Origin: a bacterium
Lineage (GTDB): Bacteria; Patescibacteriota; JABMPQ01; JAQVVF01
NCBI GenBank assembly: GCA_030611905.1
Contig: JAUWOX010000009.1
Span: forward strand, 1-16,570
Direction: 5' to 3'
Length of the DNA stretch: 16,570 bases
The notes beneath the pieces were generated by a model. That model worked only from the letters and a program-made list of their open reading frames with translations. It searched no databases and had not been told where the DNA came from. Of the stretch, positions 1 to 6,652 are shown one piece after another. Position 1 is the stretch's first letter, and each line of letters starts with the position of its first letter. The position numbers and the translations under genes were made by a program.

Positions 1-648
1 TATTTTCAAACCTTTTGGGGAAATGTCTGCCAGACATGCCACCAACCCAATCTTCACTGTTTTTCCTGCAATAGACAATTAAATCAAGCAACACTATTAC
101 AACTACCTGATTATCGAATAACATGCCGACAATGCTATTCGTCCGCTGTCTTTGAAATCAGCCAACAACTAATCCAGCTAATTTTAAAAACACTAGCCCA
201 CTGGAATATAAGAATCAAACAACCCCTCTCCTTCAAAGCTGTTGACATCAATAGCTTAATCAAACTCAAAGAACAAAACGGCGTCCTTGATAAAACCACC
301 ACTGGCCAATGCAGAACACAATTTGAAATAAGAGACCAAGCAAAAAAAGCCATCAGCCATGAAATCATTATTCTCTTTGGCCTGCCCCAACAATACTGCC
401 TAGCCATCCTCACCCATGAACTCTTCCATGCCTGGCTCCATGAAAACATTGATCAAGACAAACTATCCCCCCAAGACACTGAATGGCTCTGCGACTTCAT
501 AGCCTGGCACATGTTAAAAACAATAAAATCAGCGCCCTATTGGATCCATAACTTTGAACATTCTATGGACTCCCATCGATCTTTAATTAAAAAAAGAGTC
601 TCCCGACTCTCTCCTCCACTCATCATCATCGCTCTCAAACGACTTTAA
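1..648 (+). CDS. DA1-like LIM/zinc metallopeptidase, C-terminal part (5' end outside window)
   Basis: Frame 1 is open from the first base to TAA at 646-648, giving 215 visible residues; the start lies upstream of the window. The first ~46 residues form a cysteine-rich zinc-binding half like the second finger of a LIM domain (C10, C13, H19, C20, C23, C42, C45), with the WGN...CFSCNR...CRQCY pattern of the DA1 family. After a ~90-residue linker comes LFGLPQQYCLAILTHELFHAW: HELFH (residues 139-143, nt 415-429) is an HExxH zinc-peptidase motif, and the E161-W-L-C segment matches the EEGxCQ stretch where DA1 peptidases place their third metal ligand. In plants, DA1 proteins are ubiquitin-activated peptidases that limit organ growth. 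Bacterial relatives exist, but their substrate is unknown to me. No signal peptide can be judged because the N-terminus is missing. The family call is fairly firm; the role is unknown. Confidence 0.82.
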   Translation, partial: YFQTFWGNVCQTCHQPNLHCFSCNRQLNQATLLQLPDYRITCRQCYSSAVFEISQQLIQLILKTLAHWNIRIKQPLSFKAVDINSLIKLKEQNGVLDKTTTGQCRTQFEIRDQAKKAISHEIIILFGLPQQYCLAILTHELFHAWLHENIDQDKLSPQDTEWLCDFIAWHMLKTIKSAPYWIHNFEHSMDSHRSLIKKRVSRLSPPLIIIALKRL

Positions 649-660
649 GTCGTTTTTTTT
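637..660 (+). terminator. Intrinsic terminator of the DA1-like gene
   Basis: Perfect 8-bp stem AAACGACT (637-644) / AGTCGTTT (648-655) with a 3-nt loop, followed by a continuous T run to 660. The stem overlaps the last codons and the TAA of the peptidase gene, so the 3' end of the message sits directly at the stop codon. Confidence 0.85.
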
Positions 661-680
661 ATTCTCTATAATTACAATTT

Positions 681-709
681 AACGGCTACTATGGACGATA
701 ATAGCCGTT
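681..709. repeat. Hairpin-forming inverted repeat in the DA1-ychF spacer
   Basis: Perfect 8-bp arms AACGGCTA (681-688) and TAGCCGTT (702-709). After one mismatch, a 3-bp inner extension (690-692 with 698-700) leaves a 5-nt loop. There is no strong T run on either side, so it is not an obvious terminator. It may be a second 3'-end structure for the upstream message or a protein site. The rest of 649-787 shows nothing else I recognise. Confidence 0.55.
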
Positions 710-787
710 GATTTTACCCAATTTCCCCCTATCCAAGCCTAAAAATACCTGTTTGGCTTATTTAAAGCAAAATAATTTACAAACCCC

Positions 788-816
788 TTGCCAAACCCCC
801 CAATCCAAACTATAAT
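788..816 (+). promoter_or_regulatory. Sigma-70-type promoter for ychF
   Basis: TTGCCA (788-793, 5 of 6 to TTGACA), a 17-bp spacer and a perfect TATAAT (811-816). Transcription should start near 823-825, giving a leader of about 32 nt before the ATG at 857. The TTG at 788, which would extend the ychF reading frame by 23 codons, is the first three bases of this -35 box and would not be transcribed. Confidence 0.8.
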
Positions 817-821
817 AACCT

Positions 822-849
822 TAAATCATAAATCTTACAACTTACAACT
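822..849 (+). repeat. Degenerate heptad repeat upstream of ychF
   Basis: Four 7-nt units in one phase: TAAATCA, TAAATCT, TACAACT, TACAACT. They fill most of the short ychF leader and end 7 nt before the ATG. No Shine-Dalgarno sequence is present between the repeat and the start codon. Confidence 0.6.
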
Positions 850-856
850 AAGCACT

Positions 857-1915
857 ATGAAAGTAGGCATAATTGGATTACCCAATGTCGGCAAATCAAC
901 TTTATTCACTGCCTTAACCAAAAAACAAGTTGATGCCTCAAACTATCCCTTTTGCACTATCGATCCCAACATCGGCTGTGTTAGCGTACCCGACCAAAGA
1001 CTTCAACAACTAACCAAGATTGACCACCCCGACAAAATCGTTCCAACAATAATTGAATTTGTTGACATTGCCGGACTGGTCAAAGGCGCCCATAAGGGAG
1101 AAGGGCTAGGCAATAAATTCTTATCCAATATTAAAGAAGTGGATGCTATTGTCCATGTTGTCCGAGAATTTGAAAACAAAAACATCACTCATGTCCACGG
1201 AAAAATTGATCCTCAAGATGACATTGAAATAGTAGAATTAGAATTGATTTTGGCTGATCTGGAAATCATTTCCAAACAATGCAAACAAGCCCAAAAAAAT
1301 TCCAAATCCGGCGACAAAGAACAGATCCTCCGCGCCAGTGTTTTAGAAAAAATAGAACAAGCCTTAGAAAAAAACCAGCTAGCTAAAACAGTTGATTTAA
1401 CCCAAAAAGAAAAAAACTCTATTAAAGACCTTCAACTTTTAACTAATAAACCAATTCTCTATGTTTTAAATATTAATGAAGACCAAATCGGGAAAAAAAT
1501 TAACTGCCCTAAAAATCCCTGCGTTCCTATTTGTGCTAAACTGGAATCAGAACTAGCCCAATTACCATCTCAAGAAGTTCAAGAATACTTACAGGAATAT
1601 AATTTAAAAGAAACGGGTTTAAATAAATTTATTCAAACTTCTTATCAACTTTTGGACTTAATTACTTTTTTTACTTCCGGCCCCAAAGAAACCCACGCCT
1701 GGACAATAAAAAAAGGCGCTAACGCCCAACAAGCCGCTGGAAAAATACATTCTGATTTTTACAAAAATTTCATCCGCGCCGAAATAATTTCTTATCAAGA
1801 TTATATTAAATCAAACGGCGAATTAAAAGCCAAGGAAAAAGGCCTTATGCGCATAGAAGGCAAAGAATGTATTGTCCAAGACGGGGATGTTATTTATTTT
1901 AGAATCGGCAACTAG
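857..1915 (+). CDS. ychF: Ribosome-binding ATPase YchF (Obg-family, OLA1/YchF)
   Basis: A 352-aa protein close to the usual ~363 aa. YchF is a conserved cytosolic P-loop NTPase that associates with ribosomes and generally prefers ATP. Visible motifs are the P-loop GLPNVGKS (residues 7-14), the NYPFCTIDPN switch I region (29-38), DIAGL-VKGAHKGEGLGNKFL (70-89), typical of this subfamily, and NINE (205-208) in place of the NKxD guanine-specificity motif, as expected for YchF. A C-terminal TGS-type domain follows (about 265-350, with FTSGPKETHAWTIKKG and the final GDVIYFRIGN). The start at 857 is chosen because homologues begin MKxGIxGLPNVGKS and because the upstream in-frame TTG at 788 is part of the promoter. 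No SD is visible. The gene stands alone and converges on recA. Confidence 0.96.
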   Translation: MKVGIIGLPNVGKSTLFTALTKKQVDASNYPFCTIDPNIGCVSVPDQRLQQLTKIDHPDKIVPTIIEFVDIAGLVKGAHKGEGLGNKFLSNIKEVDAIVHVVREFENKNITHVHGKIDPQDDIEIVELELILADLEIISKQCKQAQKNSKSGDKEQILRASVLEKIEQALEKNQLAKTVDLTQKEKNSIKDLQLLTNKPILYVLNINEDQIGKKINCPKNPCVPICAKLESELAQLPSQEVQEYLQEYNLKETGLNKFIQTSYQLLDLITFFTSGPKETHAWTIKKGANAQQAAGKIHSDFYKNFIRAEIISYQDYIKSNGELKAKEKGLMRIEGKECIVQDGDVIYFRIGN

Positions 1916-1943
1916 ACGATAAAAATTTAAAAATCTAAAATAT

Positions 1944-1969
1944 AAAAACCAGCCACTCGGCTGATTTTT
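1944..1969. terminator. Two-way terminator between convergent ychF and recA
   Basis: Stem AAAAA-C-CAGCC (1944-1954), loop ACTC, GGCTG-A-TTTTT (1959-1969). On the minus strand the inner mismatch becomes a U-G wobble, so the 11-bp stem is continuous. On the plus strand it is a C-A mismatch. Both sides have runs of A/T, so it can end both messages, with the structure somewhat favouring recA. Just upstream, 1920-1950 reads as TAAAAATT, TAAAAATC, TAAAATA, TAAAAACC, another short degenerate repeat. Confidence 0.8.
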
Positions 1970-2041
1970 ATTTAATATAAATGAAGTAAAATTCAAACTT
2001 GTCCGCCAGAGCTCACAAACAAAGGCGAATCATAATTCGAA

Positions 2042-3064
2042 TTACATCTGCTGTTCTGCCTTCACCGCTTCCCAAATCTTCTTCTCAATTGCATTGGCTA
2101 TTTTATTATTCTCCCGCAAAAATTGCTTGGAAGTTTCTCTTCCCTGACCCAATTGAGCTTTATCCATAGTGTACCAAGATCCAGATTTACCCAAAACTTT
2201 ATAAGCCACACCAGTATCCAGTAAATCACCACTCCGCGAAATCCCTTCATTATACATAATATCAAATTCTGTATTTTGAAATGGCGGAGCCACTTTATTT
2301 TTGACCACTTTAACCTTCACTCTGTTGCCAATAATCTTATCATCTCTCTTAATTTGGGCCGACCTTCTTAATTCAATCCTAACAGAAGAATAAAATTTCA
2401 AAGCCTTGCCCCCAGTTGTTACTTCCGGATTGCCAAACACCACCCCGATTTTCATTCTGATCTGATTTAAAAATACAACTGTTGTTTTAGACTTAGAAAT
2501 AGCTGCTGTCAATTTTCTCAAGGCCTGCGACATTAATCGCGCATGCAAACCCATATGAGAATCACCCATATCGCCTTCAATTTCCGCCCGCGGTGTCAAA
2601 GCCGCTACTGAATCAATCACAATCACATCAACTGCATTAGACCTAATCAAAGTCTCTACAATTTCTAAAGCTTGCTCTCCTGTTTCCGGCTGTGAAATTA
2701 ATAAATCATTAATATTAACACCAATCACCTTGCAATAATCAGGGTCCAAAGCATGTTCTGCATCAACAAAAGCAGCCAATCCACCTTTTTTCTGAACACT
2801 AGCCACAATATGCTGGGCCAAAGTTGTTTTTCCCGAAGCTTCCGGACCAAAAATTTCAATGATCCTTCCTCGAGGAACACCCCCTACTCCCAAAGCAATG
2901 TCTAAAGAAATTGAACCAGTCGACACCGCATCAACTTCCATAGTTTTTACTTCACCTAATTTCATAATTGATCCCTCGCCGAAACGATCCTTAATTTGAT
3001 CAATCGCCGCCTCCACCGCCTTCATCTTTCCCTCCATTACATCTTTCTTGTTCTCTTTTGTCAT
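2042..3064 (-). CDS. recA: Recombinase RecA
   Basis: A 340-aa RecA that binds single-stranded DNA and ATP, catalyses homologous strand exchange and acts as co-protease in SOS systems. Walker A GPEASGKT (73-80), the DAEHALD motif with the catalytic glutamate at 103, Walker B VIVIDS (147-152), loop L1 region EIEGDMGDSHMGLHARLMSQALRKL (161-185), the LNQIRMKIGVVFGNPE...TGG stretch including loop L2 (199-225), and the C-terminal SGDLLDTG...GSWYTM region are all intact. The acidic C-terminal tail of E. coli RecA is absent; the protein ends AEQQM. The start is uncertain: ATG at 3064 has only an A/T-rich leader, while an in-frame ATG at 3025 is preceded by GGAGGG (3035-3030) four bases away and would still keep the N-terminal helix. 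It is last in the minus-strand run, 80 bp after the rodZ-like gene. No good promoter or LexA site is seen in that gap. Confidence 0.97.
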   Translation of the reverse strand: MTKENKKDVMEGKMKAVEAAIDQIKDRFGEGSIMKLGEVKTMEVDAVSTGSISLDIALGVGGVPRGRIIEIFGPEASGKTTLAQHIVASVQKKGGLAAFVDAEHALDPDYCKVIGVNINDLLISQPETGEQALEIVETLIRSNAVDVIVIDSVAALTPRAEIEGDMGDSHMGLHARLMSQALRKLTAAISKSKTTVVFLNQIRMKIGVVFGNPEVTTGGKALKFYSSVRIELRRSAQIKRDDKIIGNRVKVKVVKNKVAPPFQNTEFDIMYNEGISRSGDLLDTGVAYKVLGKSGSWYTMDKAQLGQGRETSKQFLRENNKIANAIEKKIWEAVKAEQQM

Positions 3065-3093
3065 AATATTTACGAATTATTTTTAAAAAAATA

Positions 3094-3149
3094 CAAATCC
3101 CAATAACCAAAAACTTTGTAATTTGGAATTTGATATTTGAAATTTTAAG
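3094..3149. repeat. Eight in-phase degenerate heptads, inverted halves, between rodZ-like gene and recA
   Basis: Reading in sevens from 3094: CAAATCC, CAATAAC, CAAAAAC, TTTGTAA, TTTGGAA, TTTGATA, TTTGAAA, TTTTAAG. The first three units start with CAA and the next four with TTTG, so the halves are roughly inverted. They can fold with CAAA (3108-3111) against TTTG (3115-3118), CCAA (3100-3103) against TTGG (3123-3126) and CAAAT (3094-3098) against ATTTG (3128-3132). The array runs into the stop codon of the rodZ-like gene (3145-3147). Confidence 0.6.
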
Positions 3150-4179
3150 GTTTTATCTCTTTATCCCTCACCATCTCTTCTCCACTCCCTAATATTCCCA
3201 AATCCTTTCCATTTAAAATAATTTTAGTTTTATCAGGATTTCCAGAAGAAACATTAAATTTATCTTTTGCCTTAAAAGTCTGCGACGCGTCCGGCAACAT
3301 CATCCCAGAATAAATCAATCTATCATCAGATTTCACTTGAATCCAAGATGTTTTTTCTTGCACCGTAATAACCAAATTCAAGTCATCTTTCTTCTTTTTG
3401 TTTTTTTCATCTTCTGCGCCCCCCTCTTTCTTTTCTTTCTTGCCCCCAAGAGCCAACTTCTCACTTTCTTTCTGCCTTTCCAAATCACCTGATAATTCAA
3501 CCATTACATTCCTTTTAATTTCAGATACTTTACCAAATCTATTATTTGCTATAATTTTTAATACATTTAAACCCTCCTGTAAAATTATTGTCTCTTTGAA
3601 CTGCCCACTATTATCAACCTGTATTGGCTGATCATTAATTGTTATTTCAGTCTCCGGATCAGTTTCACCTACCAACACAATCACATCATCATTAACAGTT
3701 CTATCATCAGCTGGATCCAGAATGGTCAAACTTGGCGGACGAGACAATCCACTCAACTGAAACCAAATATATAAAACCAATGCCAGCAAAACAATAATCG
3801 CCCCCCCAATCTTAATTAACCTTGGCGTAATGACTACAGGGAAAGAAGAACCCATTGGAGTCAAGGGCTTTTTTTGTTTCGATTTATCTATATTTTCCTG
3901 TATTCCTCTTTCTCTCCGATAAATCCCTAAAGTCAAGTTATAATCAATTCCAATATAATTACAATAACTTTTCAGAAAACCTTTAATATATACATCTGGA
4001 GGCAATTCATTATATTTTCCTTCCTCCAACAACTTCAAATAAATCTCTCTTACTCTAATGCTTTGAGAAACTTCCTTTAATGTCAAATTTGCCTCTTCTC
4101 TTGCCGTCCGCAATCTTTCCCCCAAAGTTTCAGCCGTCTTCAAACGATGAGTAGTGAATCCTCCACTTATCTTCTTCAT
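3145..4179 (-). CDS. RodZ-like helix-turn-helix membrane protein with Ig-like domain
   Basis: A 344-aa single-pass membrane protein. The N-terminal cytoplasmic HTH_25/XRE-type domain spans about 18-85 (LGERLRTAREEANLTLKEVSQSIRV, then PPDVYIKGFLKSYCNYIG, as in RodZ). It is followed by a basic linker and one transmembrane helix at about 122-144. Outside is an Ig-like/glucodextranase-B-like module (about 149-228), a very charged Lys/Glu linker (229-266), and a C-terminal beta domain (267-331) that looks like the RodZ DUF4115 domain. RodZ links the MreB cytoskeleton to the wall-building machinery. Whether an MreB partner exists here cannot be seen. The extra Ig-like domain between membrane and DUF4115 differs from E. 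coli RodZ. Its ATG overlaps the ftsK TGA (ATGA), implying translational coupling with the segregation motor. A TTAATAATAAT element (4185-4195) lies 5 nt before the ATG. Confidence 0.85.
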   Translation of the reverse strand: MKKISGGFTTHRLKTAETLGERLRTAREEANLTLKEVSQSIRVREIYLKLLEEGKYNELPPDVYIKGFLKSYCNYIGIDYNLTLGIYRRERGIQENIDKSKQKKPLTPMGSSFPVVITPRLIKIGGAIIVLLALVLYIWFQLSGLSRPPSLTILDPADDRTVNDDVIVLVGETDPETEITINDQPIQVDNSGQFKETIILQEGLNVLKIIANNRFGKVSEIKRNVMVELSGDLERQKESEKLALGGKKEKKEGGAEDEKNKKKKDDLNLVITVQEKTSWIQVKSDDRLIYSGMMLPDASQTFKAKDKFNVSSGNPDKTKIILNGKDLGILGSGEEMVRDKEIKP

Positions 4180-6434
4180 AACTGATTATTATTAATCTGC
4201 TTACTTGCCAATTCCTCCTTATTTGGCAACACCACCTCTGAACTAACTAAAATATCCCTTGGCTTAGCCCCATCAGCAGGCCCCACTACACCTTTTTCCT
4301 CTAAAAAATCCAACAAACGAGCCGCTCGAGCATAGCCTATTCTCAGTCGCCGCTGCAATAAAGAAGCAGAGGCCTTACCAGAAACAATAACAGTCTCTTT
4401 GGCTTCATCATATAATTCATCATCAACATCACTGCCATTAGTTGTAAATCCATTAGCCGTCAATTTCTGCTGTTTTTCCAAAATAGATTCATCATATTCC
4501 GGCTTGCCCTTTTCTCTTAAATATTTACAAACTGATCCAATGTCCTTTTCTGTTACAAAAGCACCCTGAATTCTTACGGGCTTACCAAATTCAGAAGAGA
4601 TATACAGCATATCTCCATTACCCAATAATCTTTCAGCGCCTGCTATATCTATAATTGTCCTTGAATCAATTTGGGAAGCAACTGCAAAAGCAATCCTGTC
4701 AGTAATATTCGCTTTAATCAAACCAGTTATAACATTAACCGAAGGACGCTGTGTAGCCAAAATCAAATGAATACCTGTCGCCCTTGCCATCTGTGCCAAT
4801 CTAACAATTGCCGCCTCTACTTCTTTTGAAGCAACAGCCATTAAATCAGCCATCTCATCAATAATTACAACTATATATGGCAATCTATCTTTCCCCGCTT
4901 TTAAATTATATGAAATTATATCTCTTCTCTTACTTTCAGAAAATAAAGTAAATCTCCTCTCCATTTCTGCCACCGCCCAACGAAGAGCATTTATAGTCTT
5001 ATCAACTTCAGTCACCACCGGAGTTAACAAATGAGGAATGTCATTATAATTAGTCATTTCAACCTTCTTGGGATCTACTAATATCAATCTCAAATCATCC
5101 GGCGAATTTTGATATAAAAGACTCAATACTATTGAATTCAAACATATTGATTTACCTGAACCAGTTGCCCCAGAAATTAAAAGATGAGGCATTTCATCTA
5201 AAGCACAAGCTATTGGATTGCCAGCCACATTTCTACCCAAAACTATACTCAAATTTGATTTACGATTAATAAATTCCTTGCTTTCTAATCCTTCTCGTAA
5301 ACGCACTATTGCCACCTTCTGATTCGGCACTTCAATTCCCACCAACGACTTTCCAGGAATCGGTGCCTCAATTCTAATTGGATGAGCGGCCAAAGCTAAT
5401 GCCAAGTCATTATTTAAAGTAATAATCTGACTTAATTTAACACCCTCCGTCGGCTTAAAAGTATATTGTGTTACTGTCGGTCCCACATTAACTTCATGCA
5501 TTTTTACCTCAATGCCAAAGCTCTTTAAAGTTTGTTGTATGACTCTTGCATTACCTTTAATATTGCCGGCTATTGGAGTTGTGCTCTGATTATTTAATAA
5601 ATCTAAAGAATAAGGCTTCCAACTGCCCCATTTTTTTGTCAGTAAAGCCCTCTTACCATCTTCCAGATCCTTATTTTGTAAATCTGCTTCTTGCTCTCCA
5701 GTCATTTTGTTGCGGTCTAATACCATACCTGACACTCTCTCTCCCATTCCCTTTATCTTCAAATCGCCTTCAACCGGTTGTTTATTTAACGCCTTCAAAA
5801 TTAATAATTTAATTTTATTAAATATTCCCAAAATATCTTTTACTGAAATATTAAATGACAAAATCATTCCTATTACAAAAACAGCTAATAAAACCAAAGA
5901 AGTCGCCCAAAAACCCATAAATAATTGCAATGGATAAGAAAATGCGTAGCCTAGATAACCACCACCAGCTCCTTCAGAAATAATACTTAAGGCCATACCG
6001 CCAGAATATTTTATGTGAAAAAGTCCACATAGACCCACTAAAAACATTATTGTTCCAACAATGTTAAATTTGCTCAATTTAAACCCTTCTTCATCAGAAG
6101 ATCTCTCAGACTTCCATATCCCAAAAGACAAACCAATCAAAATAAAAGGGAAAATATAAGCTGGTCTTCCCAAAAATCTTTTTAATCCCACCGTCAAAAA
6201 TACACCTAATTGTCCCGCCATTCCAATCAAAGCCAAGAGACTCAAAACACCAAAGGCAAAAAAGACTACCAACATTATTCCCCTCACAGTCTCTGGCTTC
6301 ATATCAACATCAAACATCCACCCACTCGAAATATTCGCACCTTTCTTTTTCTTAGGCGGCCTTCCGGGTTTTCTTTTTGGCTGCATAAGCTCCTTAGCAG
6401 ATTTTATTTTTCGAGGCCTTCCTCTTTTTGCCAT
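4176..6434 (-). CDS. ftsK: DNA translocase FtsK/SpoIIIE
   Basis: A 752-aa septal DNA pump that moves chromosome ends through the closing division site. The first ~33 residues are very basic and contain two AT-hook-like cores, KRGRPRK (3-9) and KPGRPPKKK (22-30). Four hydrophobic membrane segments follow (about 51-80, 92-108, 124-141, 166-193), then a linker, the alpha-domain (about 285-390) and the RecA-like motor with Walker A GATGSGKS (422-429) and Walker B IVVIIDE (521-527). The LAQMARATGIHLILATQRPSV stretch is typical of the family. The C-terminal gamma winged helix (about 672-728, RRLRIGYARAARLLDFLEEKG) normally reads oriented DNA sites such as KOPS. Size is near SpoIIIE, with no long linker as in E. 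coli FtsK. It ends in TGA inside the rodZ-like start codon. It has its own promoter 68-75 nt upstream; the start has no clear SD. Confidence 0.95.
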   Translation of the reverse strand: MAKRGRPRKIKSAKELMQPKRKPGRPPKKKKGANISSGWMFDVDMKPETVRGIMLVVFFAFGVLSLLALIGMAGQLGVFLTVGLKRFLGRPAYIFPFILIGLSFGIWKSERSSDEEGFKLSKFNIVGTIMFLVGLCGLFHIKYSGGMALSIISEGAGGGYLGYAFSYPLQLFMGFWATSLVLLAVFVIGMILSFNISVKDILGIFNKIKLLILKALNKQPVEGDLKIKGMGERVSGMVLDRNKMTGEQEADLQNKDLEDGKRALLTKKWGSWKPYSLDLLNNQSTTPIAGNIKGNARVIQQTLKSFGIEVKMHEVNVGPTVTQYTFKPTEGVKLSQIITLNNDLALALAAHPIRIEAPIPGKSLVGIEVPNQKVAIVRLREGLESKEFINRKSNLSIVLGRNVAGNPIACALDEMPHLLISGATGSGKSICLNSIVLSLLYQNSPDDLRLILVDPKKVEMTNYNDIPHLLTPVVTEVDKTINALRWAVAEMERRFTLFSESKRRDIISYNLKAGKDRLPYIVVIIDEMADLMAVASKEVEAAIVRLAQMARATGIHLILATQRPSVNVITGLIKANITDRIAFAVASQIDSRTIIDIAGAERLLGNGDMLYISSEFGKPVRIQGAFVTEKDIGSVCKYLREKGKPEYDESILEKQQKLTANGFTTNGSDVDDELYDEAKETVIVSGKASASLLQRRLRIGYARAARLLDFLEEKGVVGPADGAKPRDILVSSEVVLPNKEELASKQINNNQL
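4185..4195 (-). promoter_or_regulatory. TTAATAATAAT element before the rodZ-like start codon
   Basis: On the minus strand this reads TTAATAATAAT and sits 5 nt before the ATG at 4179 where an SD would be expected. The same word occurs before rpoC, and close variants before rpoB and the gene starting at 15672. Here it also encodes the Ile-Asn-Asn-Asn near the FtsK C-terminus. A role as an A/U-rich ribosome entry element is inference. Confidence 0.4.
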
Positions 6435-6481
6435 CTTATTTTAATTTATTTGTTTTATTAATAAATATAACTCAAAACTAC

Positions 6482-6496
6482 TGAACAATTAGTTCA
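6482..6496. repeat. Inverted repeat TGAAC-N5-GTTCA just downstream of the ftsK promoter
   Basis: Perfect 5-bp arms (6482-6486 and 6492-6496) around AATTA. It lies about 6-20 nt after the predicted transcription start of ftsK, a good place for an operator. It resembles the Gram-positive LexA box core GAAC-N4-GTTC but has five central bases. On the minus strand it directly follows an AAAGAGGTG word (6505-6497) that looks like an SD but has no following reading frame. Confidence 0.45.
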
Positions 6497-6508
6497 CCTC
6501 TTTATTTA

Positions 6509-6537
6509 ATAATACTACAAAATAACTATCTTTACAA
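6509..6537 (-). promoter_or_regulatory. Sigma-70-type promoter for ftsK-rodZ(-recA)
   Basis: On the minus strand: TTGTAA (6537-6532), a 17-bp spacer, then TATTAT (6514-6509). Transcription would start near 6502 and give a leader of about 68 nt before the ftsK ATG. It lies between a hairpin that probably ends the rpoBC message and the ftsK gene. The remainder of the 218-bp gap is A/T-rich and contains a strong AGGAGG word (6567-6562) followed only by a three-codon frame. Confidence 0.6.
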
Positions 6538-6601
6538 CAATATAGTAGTCAATAATCCATTCCTCCTAACCTTCCCAATATTACAACGGAGCTCCAACTA
6601 C

Positions 6602-6627
6602 AAAGACGAGATTAAAATCTCGCCTTT
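6602..6627 (-). terminator. Probable terminator hairpin after rpoC
   Basis: On the minus strand AAAGGCGAGAT (6627-6617), loop TTTA, ATCTCGTCTTT (6612-6602): an 11-bp stem with one G-U pair, starting 25 nt after the rpoC stop codon. The following T tract is poor (the T's belong to the stem, then G), so termination may be partial and allow some read-through into ftsK. Confidence 0.6.
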
Positions 6628-6652
6628 AGTAATTCTTTATATTTTCAGTTTT

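Noticed and set aside
24..36. Palindrome TGTCTGCCAGACA as a copy of a dispersed repeat also at 2000-2010
   Set aside because: Only TGTCyGCCAGA is shared, and at 24-36 it encodes zinc-ligand residues of the LIM-like region, so coincidence is likely.
135..449. Minus-strand open frame opposite the DA1-like gene, and other long antisense frames opposite ftsK, rpoC and rpoB
   Set aside because: They are out-of-frame shadows of strongly conserved genes, with no family match and no initiation signals.
822..849. CRISPR or CRISPR-like array
   Set aside because: Units are 7 nt and contiguous, with no spacers and no cas genes.
788..856. Extended N-terminus of YchF from TTG 788
   Set aside because: The TTG is the start of a near-consensus -35 box; the extra residues do not match the family.
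4176..4178. UGA recoding (as in Gracilibacteria/Absconditabacteria)
   Set aside because: ftsK ends at a UGA at a normal family length within an ATGA overlap, and tryptophans in conserved places are encoded by TGG.
6482..6496. Canonical LexA/SOS box
   Set aside because: Five central bases rather than four, and no equivalent upstream of recA.
6549..6567. Small gene after the AGGAGG word upstream of ftsK
   Set aside because: The only ATG reads Met-Asp-Tyr-stop and is too close to the SD; a TTG frame gives only six codons.
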